DNA of 64,000 nt from Agrypnia vestita. Its lineage: Eukaryota; Arthropoda; Insecta; Trichoptera; Phryganeidae. The position numbers and the translations under genes were made by a program. Below, piece after piece: positions 1-10,117 of the stretch (position 1 is the first letter of the stretch; every line of letters starts with the position of its first letter). Below the pieces are notes generated by a model, which saw only the letters and a list, made by a program, of their open reading frames with translations, had not been told where the DNA came from and did no database searches. Location of the stretch: positions 1 to 64,000 of the forward strand of contig JADDOH010010097.1 of the NCBI GenBank assembly GCA_016648135.1. Reading direction: 5' to 3'.

Positions 1-2885
1 CATACAACTTTTAACAGGAAAATAAAGAAATATGTGATGCTTATAATTAATTTCTAATTTTAATTTTATATTTAACTTTAATAAATTTATATAAATGATG
101 TGTAATTCTGTTTATATGGAAATATATATTCTTGTGTTACCTACTTAAACAACAAATAAAATAAAAAACAATGAGAATCCTGTATCGAATGAATCAGTAA
201 TACAAACTAATACGCAATAGTTGAAGATGTTGCATTTAAGCACCGTGAAGATATATTATTGCGTTTGAAAATCGTGTATTGACGACCAAAACAGCTCCAT
301 GCCAGTGTGAAGATCCTAGGAGTTCTTCTAATTTCATTCAAACTGAAACCTTCAAATGAAACGCGCTGTCCAAGTCACGAAGTATTAAGTTTGAGAACTT
401 TAGCATTCAGGTAGTATTCTCTCAAATGATACACTATATTTTCAGCGATAATAAATCGTCACTTGATTTTATAATACACTGTATTAAATTGTATATAGCC
501 TTATATAAAAAAAATAATGGCAAATAAATTGAAGACTGGACATGCAGTTAAAATATTAAAAGTGTAACATTAACTCTGCTTTTTGTATATTTTCTAGTCT
601 ACAATTATACTCGCATAGGGAAGTAGGTACAAAAATGTAAAGATTTTTTGTTTCTTACTATACACCTAGTATGTATAAAATATAACCTCCCGACGCAAAT
701 CACACAGTACAAGCACCTACGCGATAATTAGGGTCCATAAAATATTTCCACTACAATTTTGTCATCTCGGAATATAATGGCTGTGTCTTTGTGCAAGGTC
801 AAAGATGATTATTTGTGAATTTATCATTATGCTTTGTTAGTTTTTGGTTGATATTAAATGTCTTGAAAATGTCAGTTACTTTCCGTGAGAACAGGATGCA
901 CGATTATGCGTTGCATCTCCCTCGGCTTACGTAAACAAATAATTGTTAAAACGCTTTCAAGGAAATCAAATTCTTGTTAATTTTTCGTGTGAAAAAACGA
1001 TGCTTACTGATTTTGCGATACTAAGTCATTGTTAAATTATTTATGACTTATTGCATTTTTGAAGTCTGTATTTTATGCAGCCTTTGATGCTTTTCATATT
1101 GACCTCTCTTTCACTTCAAAAGGTTTCGATTCCTCACGAGCTGATGGTTAATCTTCATGGAGTCCATCATTCAATATGCACATTTTAACACGTTGTGGTC
1201 TTAACTTGACACAATCATTTCCAAACTTTTATTTCGTCTTGTAAGCAATGTTCTCTCTAAGCTGTGCAGATGTGTACACCACCACGATTTAGCATCATAT
1301 GGCGCACACAATTCTTTACACTTCTTCTTTATGTGACATATTTTTCCGAAGCTTGGTCACCATGCTTTTGAAAGACTCTAATATTTTGGATGTTGAATCA
1401 CCTTCTGAGGTTACGTAGCAATGCATCTGCTGCCTCCCTCTTCTGCATAACAAGTAGTATATCATTATACTTCTCCTTTCTTTGATTCTTGTTTTTTAAT
1501 CCCCTAAAATTATAAATTGGACCATTTTTCATTGGTCATAACCTCAAAAAGATGCACGATACTAAAATCATATCAATATTTTGTATATATAAACTCTAAA
1601 AAAATAGTCTGATGATAGCAAAATAACTTTATGGTAACATTACTACTTGTTTAAAACCCCTATATTGAATAATAAACACGTTTCAATAGGATACAACGTA
1701 TATTAATAATGAAAATTGGAAGTATGGACACGCAAAAACAAAATATAAATACAAGGTTAAATAACTAGTCAGGAAAATAAAAAGGATAATATTACATTTA
1801 ATTTTCTATTAATGTAATTTTTAAAATTTAAAATTTACCTACTAAGCATAAAAAAAGCTGGGAAAACAATTCGTCATAAATACAAATGTATTTTTCAGTG
1901 ATGATTTATTCCACTAACGTTTAAATAAAAATATAAGTATGAAAAGTTTCAACATGAAATTCTACACATTTAGCCCGGCGATTGCAATTCTACAGATTTA
2001 GCACAGTAAAATTTTTACTATTTTTCAAACCTTCTGACAAGTTTTCTCTCGGAAACTCTTCAAATATGCATTTTTTTCGGCTAACACCTCTTCATTTATG
2101 CCCAATATCGTTCCACCGATCCTTTTTTAAATAAAACACAAATCACTTTGTTTTCACCACTTTATTAGGTCATACAATCTAAATTAAATGTTTTGCAAAA
2201 TCCGACTCAACATTGCTAGTTAAAGCTTTGATGTGCTCTTTACCCTAGTTTCGAATGTTTTTTTGTTTTAACAATATAAAAATGATTAAAACCGTTATAA
2301 TTATAAACTTCTGATTTCATGATAGGATCATCGCTGAGTTTGTTATTTAGTATGTATTTTTTTAAATTTATTACTCGTATAAAAGGCCGGCTGAATTGAA
2401 TTAGGAATATTTTTAGTTATTATTTTTGACAAATTGCTATAGACAAATAAAATTCTATGCCATTGCTTATTTATATCTTTTTTTTTTAATTTGGGACCAA
2501 GAAGGAATCACTAGCATCCAGATCAATATAATCGGATATGGGGGATGAGGTAGCAATCTGTAACCCGATTCGACTAATTTAGTGGTTGTAACAACTGATC
2601 ACTACTACGTAACACGACTGTTGTATCACTATTTTCTTGTACAAATGCACGGTCATTTTTTCTTCAGTTCGTCATCAAAACATGTTAAAAACATCAGTGA
2701 AATATTGTCTGGAAAAATCTTTCTTCTCCTTTATTAATAATTAACAAAGCTTACGCCTTTAAAATTCCAAAAAAGTGTAGCAATTACCTTTTTGGCCAAA
2801 ATAACGATTTTTGCCTTCTTTGGAGCAACGGATATCAGAAGAAGCTCATTGTTTTAATTATATTTTTGTGTGACGATCAAACATA
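1..2885. other. AT-rich noncoding DNA, no gene recognised
   Basis: I see no exon, recognisable transposon protein, tRNA or repeat array here. Open frames are short and interrupted. A stretch near 1260-1500 read on the minus strand is slightly more codon-like, with runs rich in K, E and R, but it has stops and matches no family I know. The segment is best treated as intergenic or old repeat DNA. Confidence 0.5.
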
Positions 2886-3130
2886 ATAATTTCGCTGTCT
2901 GGCCGTCTGTCCGTCCGTCCGTCTATCTGTCTGTCTGTCCGTCCGTAATTTCGTTCGAATACGGCTAAGAAAACCAAATTATACGGCCGGAGATGGGGCT
3001 TGAACTCCGGCTAGTAAACCCGAACCGGCAGCTTTACGCAAGTTGGTACGGCCGCCTCTCCGTGGACCGCCAAAAAGATACCATAAATATGTAGGTACTA
3101 GGGCTTAACAAAGACGCGAACCAATGTTCG
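2886..3130 (+). repeat. Dispersed repeat, family R (CTGTCCGT-start), copy 1
   Basis: The copy opens with a run of CTGT/CCGT units and continues with a body containing TTCGTTCGAAT, ACGGCTAA, GGCCGGAGATGGGGCTTGA and AAGACGCGAACCA. Related copies occur at about 3482-3700, 41486-41670, 55866-56110 and 63058-63230. There is no coding capacity. Dispersed copies and divergent bodies indicate a nonautonomous mobile element; the class is undecided. Confidence 0.6.
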
Positions 3131-3178
3131 TGTTATTAATTAAGCGTTATTAATAATAATAATAGTCATTAATTACAC

Positions 3179-3212
3179 GTGATGACGAGAGAGGGACTGC
3201 TCCTCTCGAAAC
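3179..3212 (+). other. Hammerhead-like core motif, copy a
   Basis: GTGATGA is followed by a hairpin whose arms AGAGG and CCTCT pair, then CGAAAC. This matches the CUGANGA...GAAA layout of a hammerhead core except that the first C is G. It is one of about ten such motifs in the window. Confidence 0.35.
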
Positions 3213-3256
3213 TAAAGTAGTGATAAATATATCTGAACGTGTGTGTATTACAAATT

Positions 3257-3424
3257 GGCGGCCCTCATAGCCCAGTGGGCATAACACTGGCTTCTCACAC
3301 CGAGGGCTACGAATTCGATTCCCGGTGACGTCACAATTAATCTGTGTGATTTCCTCAAGCCTGGATGTTTTGCGATGTGCTTCGCTTGTAATTGGGCCTC
3401 TTGGTGTATTGAAGCGTAAAAAAT
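3257..3424 (+). mobile_element. tRNA-derived SINE, family A, copy 1
   Basis: The head reads like a tRNA: an A-box-like TAGCCCAGTGGG and a B box near TTCGATTCCCGG, followed by a tRNA-unrelated body with GTGACGTCACAATTAATCTG and an A-rich end. Copies are at 27900-28070 (plus) and 40612-40740 (minus). Pol III promoter boxes plus dispersed copies support a SINE rather than a functional tRNA. Confidence 0.75.
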
Positions 3425-3481
3425 ATAGTTTGGTGTAAATTTAAACAATTATGTTGCAACACAGAATAACTGCCATTTTAT

Positions 3482-3700
3482 AACGTCCGTAATTTCGTTC
3501 GAATTCATGGCTAAAAAAAAAAACAAATTGTACGGCCGGAGATGGGGCTTGAACTCCCTGCCAGCAAACCCGAAACGGTCGTTCTTCGCAAGTTGCTACG
3601 GCCTCCTCCCCGTGGACCAAAAAGATAATATAAATATATACTAGGACTTGGAAAAGATGCGAACCAATGATCCGTCATTTTTATAGCTAGTACATCCATA
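3482..3700 (+). repeat. Dispersed repeat, family R, copy 2
   Basis: It shares the body of the copy at 2886-3130 (GTCCGTAATTTCGTTCGAAT, then GGCCGGAGATGGGGCTTGA, then AAAAGATGCGAACCAATGAT) but lacks the long CTGT run. The two copies flank SINE family A copy 1. Confidence 0.6.
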
Positions 3701-3775
3701 ATTTTCATCCACTGTGACAGATTGACGAAAAAGTCCTTTGAATTATGTTTTAACATAGTCAAACGTTCAATTAAG

Positions 3776-3935
3776 ACAAATTATAAATGTTTCAAAGAGA
3801 CGAAGTTATTTATATGAGAAACGTGTATGAAGTTGTTATATACGATGGCCCAGGCTTACAATCTGAATGAGCTGGGTTATGTGATCACTCTACGCAATGC
3901 AACGTTCACCAATTCCATCGGAAGTTGCATATGTG
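3776..3935 (-). repeat. Dispersed repeat, family C, copy 1
   Basis: In the forward sense family C runs from GGAATTGGTGAACGTTG through GTGATCACTTAAGCCAGC and AAGCCCTGGGCCACC to AGACTTCCATACACGT and ends near CTGTGAGACATCTATAATTT. This copy is on the minus strand. Six others are in the window. No coding capacity and no clear tRNA boxes, so it is a MITE or an atypical SINE. Confidence 0.65.
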
Positions 3936-5027
3936 ATCCAAATTGAAAGATAACTGTAGTCTATAATCCTTTCCAAGAAATTGTATACACATATTTCGCA
4001 GCTAATAATTATTATTTAACGAAAATAGTTCTTTATTTCAAAAAATGTAAAATAAACTTACAAATTTGCATAAATATTAAGTAAGACTTTAAATCATGGC
4101 GGAAGCTAACAATACAGCACCGTAGCGAAAATGTTATCAACCGTTGAAATGTCATTGTAAATGTAAAGATACTTGTTGTAATGGTCTAAACCATGCGTAC
4201 CTCCAATAATATTATGACTGATCCAAAGTTAAGTATCTCACATGTTGTGTAAATGTAACAAAACACTTAAAAGTGTCGACACAGGTCACCTAAAGGAAAG
4301 TCAAAACAACAGGTATTTGGTTCACGGCGTGTGATAAACACAAACATGGCTATACACGGTAGGTACAATGAAGCGTATTATGAAGTACAATATTATGTTA
4401 CAATTTTTCCTTCGACTTTTGGCCCACTTGAAGCGACAAAAGTGAAACTCAATGTCACTTTTCTCGGAGTGATATTTGAATAGGCATCGCCTATTTGGGT
4501 TAAACGTACCTCTGAGGACATAACGGCCGCACGTGAGGGGTCCCAAGGTGCCACGGGCAACTGTATTAAATTACTTTGTTACGAAATTTAAGAAATTACA
4601 TGTTTAAAACTGTTATATTTTTTAAAAGCAGAATATCCTTCTTTCAACATCAGTATATATGTTGATGCAAATGTCACCATATTCAAAATAGCACAAATAC
4701 AAAAGTTTTTATAAAGTTTTAGAGGAGCAGTCTGCCTCATCATGAGCAATGAGCAATTAATCAATTCAAGAAGAGGAACGGGAGAAGGAAAGGAAAAGGT
4801 TTTTTCGGTTGTTAATGGAAATATGGACACCAGGTAGAAAGTAGTAATGTTATTCTAATGAACTCTTATGTATTTCTTTGGAATTATTTTTATTTGTATT
4901 TGTGCGGTTTCATCATTTCAATCAAGTGGAGAAGTTAATATTTATGGCTGTCAAAAGAATTAGTTTTAATTACGTGATTAGCGAATTCAGAGATGTTCAT
5001 GTGGAATCAAATCTGTTTTTTTTTTTA
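3936..5027. other. Noncoding stretch, nothing recognised
   Basis: Only short open frames without family similarity are present. No repeat family of the window is recognised here. Confidence 0.4.
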
Positions 5028-5160
5028 TTTTTTTTTTTAAATAGAGATGTGAACACGGAATACGTGTCACAACAATATTCTCACTATTTTCAAACTAAGC
5101 TAAACGCTTGTGCTATGAAAATAGGACTAACTTGCTAGTCTGGAGTGAGGTTCGAAGGTT
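5028..5160 (-). mobile_element. tRNA-derived SINE, family B, copy 1 (5' truncated)
   Basis: The reverse complement matches the body of the plus-strand copy at 6118-6300, including CCAGACTAGCAAGTTAGTCC, CAAGCGTTTAGCTTAGTTTG and CACGTATTCCGTGTTC, and ends in an A/T-rich tail. Part of the B box (TTCGAACC) remains; the A box is missing. Confidence 0.7.
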
Positions 5161-5970
5161 TAAATTAGTATTTTTTTAATTGATTGTATATTTTATCATT
5201 CTACCTAAGCAGATTTTTACTTAAAATTCTCCAGTGCGCCATCACCGATCTTCCTGAAAAAATTGTGTTTCTTAAATTAAAAATTGATTTTTATCAATTT
5301 TTTGTTTAAGATGCCACGTCTTGTTATTCCAGTGTCACTTTGGTAATCCGTATTGTTTAATCAAATGACAAGAGGATGAACGGAGGCTAGAGTCCTCGAG
5401 AGAGCAGCCTACGAGACGGGGGAGACCAAGCGTTTCCTTCCTGGTCTAGAGAGACTGCATATTTTCAAACTTAAAGGTAGCATAAAGGGGATCGCCATTT
5501 TCCAAATGTTTCAAGACTCAACTTAAGCACTAGTTAATTCAAATTTGAATTAAAATATGCAAGAATAATATTTTTTCTCAATCGTTATTTTCATAAGAAA
5601 TTAAGAGATTTTTACAGAGTGTTTTTACAGTTTTTATTTTGCAGAAATGAACTAAATTCCTCTTTAGGCGAGAGGACTGGCATACAGCAAAAATATGTCC
5701 CCCCTCTCATATATTTAACACACTCGTATATTTATTAAGTGTTTTTTTGTGCATAATTCAATCCCCTTAAAAAATGAAACGAATATTTAAAAAAAATCGT
5801 TGTTTTTAATTCTCTACAGTCTCTTCTAGTAAAAAAAGTATTATTGTAATTTACTAAGACAATATACTTTTCAAGAGTATTTAGTTTAACGTTTTCATAA
5901 TTGTTTAAAAATCAAAAAGTTTTTAAACAAGTCAAACCTATTGGAACCAGACCTAGTTCCAAGTACTGGA

Positions 5971-5971
<1 letters not shown>
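5161..5971. other. Noncoding stretch between two opposed SINE copies
   Basis: No gene is recognised. The region is AT-rich with a short GC-richer patch near 5360-5450. It forms the spacer of the inverted SINE-B pair. Confidence 0.4.
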
Positions 5972-6030
<59 letters not shown>

Positions 6031-6043
6031 TCACACACACACA
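5972..6043. repeat. (CA)n microsatellite
   Basis: An almost uninterrupted run of CA units from 5972 to 6029, then a CATTCACACAC interruption and a few more units. Confidence 0.97.
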
Positions 6044-6070
6044 TACAAGAGTTATTAAATTATTACTGTA

Positions 6071-6102
6071 GTTTCGAGAGGAGTAGTCCCTCTTATCATC
6101 AG
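6071..6102 (-). other. Hammerhead-like core motif, copy b
   Basis: On the minus strand CTGATGA is followed by a hairpin with arms AGAGG and CCTCT and then CGAAAC. All core letters fit CUGANGA...GAAA. It is related in sequence to copy a at 3179. Confidence 0.4.
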
Positions 6103-6117
6103 AAAACTATAGTAGAA

Positions 6118-6300
6118 AAGTCTTGTGGTTAGTACTCTCGCCTCGTGATCCAAAGGTCGCGGGTTCGAATCTCACTCCAGACCAGCAAGTTAGTCTTATT
6201 TTCATAGTACAAGCGTTTAGCTTAGTTTGAAAATAGTAAGAATATTGATGTGACACGTATTCCGTGTTCGCATCACTATTTAAAAAAAAATTAAAAAACC
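6118..6300 (+). mobile_element. tRNA-derived SINE, family B, copy 2
   Basis: An A-box-like TGGTTAGTACTC and a clear B box GGTTCGAATC lie about 35 nt apart, followed by CCAGACCAGCAAGTTAG and a body shared with 5028-5160. It ends in an A-rich tail near 6283-6300. A functional tRNA is excluded because no acceptor stem is seen and the body continues as a repeat. Confidence 0.75.
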
Positions 6301-6576
6301 CACATTGTGTTTATGTATATACTACAAATTCAAAATGAAACATATTTTAAATTATTATGTTGTACCACGAAGTATCTGCCAAATCTTTCAATGATAAGAA
6401 ATTTTCGTTAAAGAAACTTTATTTTTTTCCACAAACGACAAATTGATAGAACAAAGTTGTCACATTCATGTATGATGTGAAATTATCCTCCAATATTATT
6501 TAAAAATAATGTAGAGTATCTAATTTCTTTCAAACTAACCTAAAAGAAATAAAGTATTCTATAGACTTACTTACAT

Positions 6577-6850
6577 CACGCCGTTTCCTCGTCAGGGGTA
6601 AGGAGAGAAGGTAAAGTGCCCCACTCTTATTTCCTGACATACAAGTCTCGCCTCATCTACATTCATACATCTTTGCATGCAAGCTCGACGGTCGTTGAGA
6701 CTTCTAATGTGACCATCTTCCATCAGCCTGAGGGCTCTCATCTCCACTGCATTCAATCTACTTTCGTCCCTCTTCTTCCAGCTCCTGGCTTCACTTCCAT
6801 ACATCAGTGTTGGTACCAGAATTCCTTGTGTACCGCTAGTCTTGCCTCAG
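6577..6850 (-). mobile_element. LINE-4 family fragment (C-terminal RT region)
   Basis: The minus strand encodes RDESRLNAVEMRALR and then RSLNDRRACMQRCMNVDEAR, the same C-terminal signature as the longer LINE-4 copy at 31870-33270. The section between these two blocks is deleted. The fragment ends at ACGCCGTTTCC on the plus strand, as does the fragment at 9340. It is a dead 5'-truncated non-LTR element. Confidence 0.8.
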
Positions 6851-6859
6851 TAGACTTCG

Positions 6860-7800
6860 TACACAAGTACTTAAACATTTATTGTATTCCATAGAAGCAT
6901 TCCTAAAATGCTTAGCAAAATACAAAGACATGAGGACCTAAAATCTACTTTATCAAGTCAGATAATTAGAATAAAAATCTAAGATAACCTAAATGCGAGA
7001 AAGGAGATTTTAAGGAAGTGCGTGTTCAATCATTCATCCTCAAATGTTTAATCGAAACCTTGATCACCAAACCGCGTCAGACGACAGGGAAGAGGTGGTA
7101 GAGGAAATAATTAAAAAATATACGTTTTTAATCACTTAAATAAAAACACGTGCATCAATACTTTTCCAATTATTTTCATGGTAGTGATTATGTTTGGTTC
7201 AGTGAATTTTCTTTTCGTATGACTTAATTCGTAAAAACTAGAGACCTACAAATCCAGAGACGATGTCTGGTTGTTCATTTCCGTAATATTTTCAGTTCAT
7301 TAATTGTGTTTTATTTATTTTTTTAATCATTCAAAATGTTTGCGCATTATATTTCTCGACTATTTAATTTAATATCTCATCTCGAGTTTCTTCGATTCTT
7401 TTAGTTAAAAACGAAAAAGATAAATGGCAGACAAAAACGTCCTTTTTTTCTGAACAGACAAAAAAATTCTTTACCGTAATGAATACATATTTTATTCAGT
7501 ATCTAGTATCTACGCAAAAAAGTCGAAAAATTACTTCTTTAATCAAAATGTGTACAGTCACGTCGCTACAGAGAAAAATATTTGAAAATTCAATTCCTGC
7601 ACGATATCTTTCCAGAAATTTATATTAACTTCTTATTCTTCTTCAAAAATATAGAGGTATCATTACCCATTGCGAAATCTATGTGTGCAATATCATAGAA
7701 CGGACCATAAATGTCTCTAGCATCGTCCATTCTAATATATGAATGAAACTAATTTAGAACATACATATATAAAACTTTTAAAAAATTGATAATATCATAG
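6860..7800. other. Noncoding stretch, nothing recognised
   Basis: AT-rich sequence with no open frame of note and no repeat family that I could match within the window. Confidence 0.4.
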
Positions 7801-7970
7801 AAGTTCTTATGGTGAAATTGGTGAACGTGGCGTTGTGTAAAGGGATCACCAGCCAGCCTTAAGCCAGCTCATATAGATTGTTAGCCCTAAGCCACCCTAT
7901 AAAGACTTCCATACACGTTCCCATATAAATAGTTTCGTCCCTGTGAGACTTCAATAATTTATCTTAATTA
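7801..7970 (+). repeat. Dispersed repeat, family C, copy 2
   Basis: It carries the full family order: GAAATTGGTGAACGT, TAAGCCAGCTCATA, AGCCACCCTATAAAGACTTCC and CTGTGAGACTTCAATAATTT. It is one of the more complete copies. Confidence 0.65.
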
Positions 7971-9339
7971 AAAAATAATATGTAGACAGTAGGTACTTAC
8001 ACAAAGTTCAGTGTTCATCAACCATTTACTAATTTTCAAAAATAAATGCATTGAAATATCATTCCTCTTTTTCTTCCAGTAAACTATATACATCAAAATC
8101 TCCATGGATTCCACAAAGTTACAACTTAAAATCCTAATACTAAATGTCATTAATCAATAGTGAAATGATGAATTAACCTAGACAAAAATGCCTTGCCAAA
8201 TTAAGGAGTCATATCCAACCATCTCATTAAACAAATTCCTACTATGAATCGGAACGCTCAACTTAATTTCTAAAAATGATAACTAATACTACAACGCAAC
8301 TAAATTGATCAATGTCGGATCGCCGGAAGAAGAGAGAGGATCAGTGCGAGGAGGGATTCGGAGAGATACCAAGAAGTCACATCCGAGAAGATCTCCTCCA
8401 GGATGGCGCTGTTTCCACATCGGGGCGTGTCTCAGGAGCATGCCGCTCCGATAAACATTCTGAGCTTCGCCAGCGCATCATTATCATAAGCGTTAATACT
8501 TGTGTCTAAACCATTGTAAAATAAATTCACGAAGTCCAATGTTGTGCTTGAGAGATTTAAGTATAAGTGAGAATTGTATGGTGCTAAATAGCTTCAGGAA
8601 CAGTTAGCGGCCGAAACTCAAGTAATCTATAAAGAAAGCAAACGAAATTCAAGTTAGGAATAGCTAGCTGTAGATGAAAATGTAATTCATTTTGATGTAT
8701 TCAATTATGTAATAAATTGTATCAATAATTTAATCTAATTTCAGTTCTCCAATGTACAATCCATTATCCAGTCTAGTTATATACGTGCCATTGTCACTCT
8801 CCTCCCAAAATTTAGCCTCCCATATTACCACCCGCTAATTACTGATAGAATCCATGAATCCTAGTCTCATAATCTCGTTGAACACCCGGTGAGGGAGAAA
8901 AGTGTGACCAAACTCTTGGTACCACTCCTAACCTCCCAATATATATAAATGAATAATAAAATCCCACAATTTCGTAAAAAAAAACGCCAAAATATGCATT
9001 TGCAGTGAAAGTCCAGCCTTAAATAAATATGAAGCGTTATAATATTTAGATTTTTTTTATAATAATAAAAATGTACAAAGTGTATTTAGTATATTTTATA
9101 TACATTTTAAATCACCGACAAAACAATCGATCGAACACTTATCGATTGTTAAATGAACTATTTAGTTTGTAATTTATTTCTGATGAATCACAGCTTAATT
9201 TATTTATTTGTTCAGGGAATCGGTCGTCTTCTTCTTCTGTGATGTTTTGATTGCGGACTTCTGTGATTCCGTGCAATACTCTGAAACAAATTTAAAACAA
9301 GTTTTTAAAATTCCATACATTTTATCTAACGAACTAATT
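7971..9339. other. Noncoding stretch, nothing recognised
   Basis: A small GC-richer island at 8310-8480 has a short open frame on the plus strand with no family similarity. The rest is AT-rich without assignable features. Confidence 0.4.
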
Positions 9340-9655
9340 AACGCCGTTTCCCCTCAAGGGTAGACAGAGAGGAGAGGCCATATTCTTTTATCTTGGCACA
9401 CCACTTTTGCTTCGGCTACATTTATACATCTTCTCATACAAGCTCTACGGTTTTTGAGGCTTTTCCTCGCTCATACGTTCTACATGACCAAACCATCTTA
9501 GTACTTCTTTCTTTATTCTCTCTACTATACTACAGCCAGCATTACATTCACTTCTAATTTGTTCATTCCTCACTCTATCGACCAAAGATTTTCCACACAA
9601 GCGCCTTAGTGACCGCATTTCCATCGTATTCAGTCTACTTTCATCCTTTTTTTTC
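9340..9655 (-). mobile_element. LINE-4 family fragment (C-terminal RT region)
   Basis: The minus strand encodes KDESRLN, EMRSLRRL.GKS, DRVRNEQIRSEC and LRWFGHVERM, in the order of the LINE-4 copy at 31870-33270, and ends at the same ACGCCGTTTCC boundary as the fragment at 6577. It lies less than 300 bp past the ACE stop codon, so an unprocessed or extended transcript would include it. Confidence 0.8.
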
Positions 9656-9670
9656 TATTGTACTCTAGAA

Positions 9671-9838
9671 TAATTTAGTGGAATTGGTAAACATTACACT
9701 GTGTAAACTAATCACTTAAGCCAGCCGTGCGATAGGTCTTAAGCCCTAAAGACACGCAAAAAAGACTTCCACACCTACTTTCTTATATAAATAGCTTCGT
9801 CTCTATGAGACATCTATAATAAATATATCTTGATTAAA
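9671..9838 (+). repeat. Dispersed repeat, family C, copy 3
   Basis: It matches the family with GGAATTGGTAAACATT, ATCACTTAAGCCAGCC, AAGACTTCCACACC and TCTATGAGACATCTATAAT. It ends 77 bp past the ACE stop codon. Confidence 0.65.
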
Positions 9839-9914
9839 AAAGACCCCTCAGGAGACAAAATCCAGTACGGTGTTCCTGAAAAATTAGAAAATATTCAAAA
9901 TATTATGAATATAA

Positions 9915-9920
9915 TTTATT
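9915..9920 (-). promoter_or_regulatory. Possible poly(A) signal overlapping the ACE stop
   Basis: AATAAA on the minus strand contains the TAA stop codon. It would give an extremely short 3' UTR if used. The next AATAAA on this strand is about 400 nt further, at 9512-9517, inside the LINE fragment. Which one is used cannot be told from sequence. Confidence 0.3.
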
Positions 9921-10117
9921 CATCATGAATTATGTACTCACTGACTGTGCTGGGCTCCCAGCCGATGTACTCTCCTGTCCTTTTGTTTTCCTGCTCCAGC
10001 CACTCTTGGAGGGGCTTGAAGTACTCCAGAAGCCCGCTGGCGTCCATGTTCCTCTGCCCCGTCATCAGCTCCATACCATCTTGCCAGGGACGGGAAGAAC
10101 CCATCTGCAGCATTTTA
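9916..10117 (-). CDS. ACE: ACE coding exon 11 (terminal), residues 564-630
   Basis: The acceptor is ATGCGTTTCAG before TAAAATGCTGCAG. The exon completes A564 and encodes the closing helix region with [20 protein letters not shown] and [15 protein letters not shown], typical of the ACE C-terminus, then [17 protein letters not shown] and TAA. No membrane anchor follows, as expected for a soluble insect ACE. A strong donor-like TCA|GTGAGT lies 26 nt before the stop, so a longer alternative C-terminus is possible, but no further exon was found downstream. AATAAA overlaps the stop codon. Confidence 0.9.

Noticed and set aside
5941..6132. 63-codon frame with poly-His-Thr
   Set aside because: It is the translation of the (CA)n microsatellite.
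6118..6190. Possible tRNA gene with a perfect B box
   Set aside because: Same SINE body as at 5028 and 35447; no closed cloverleaf seen.
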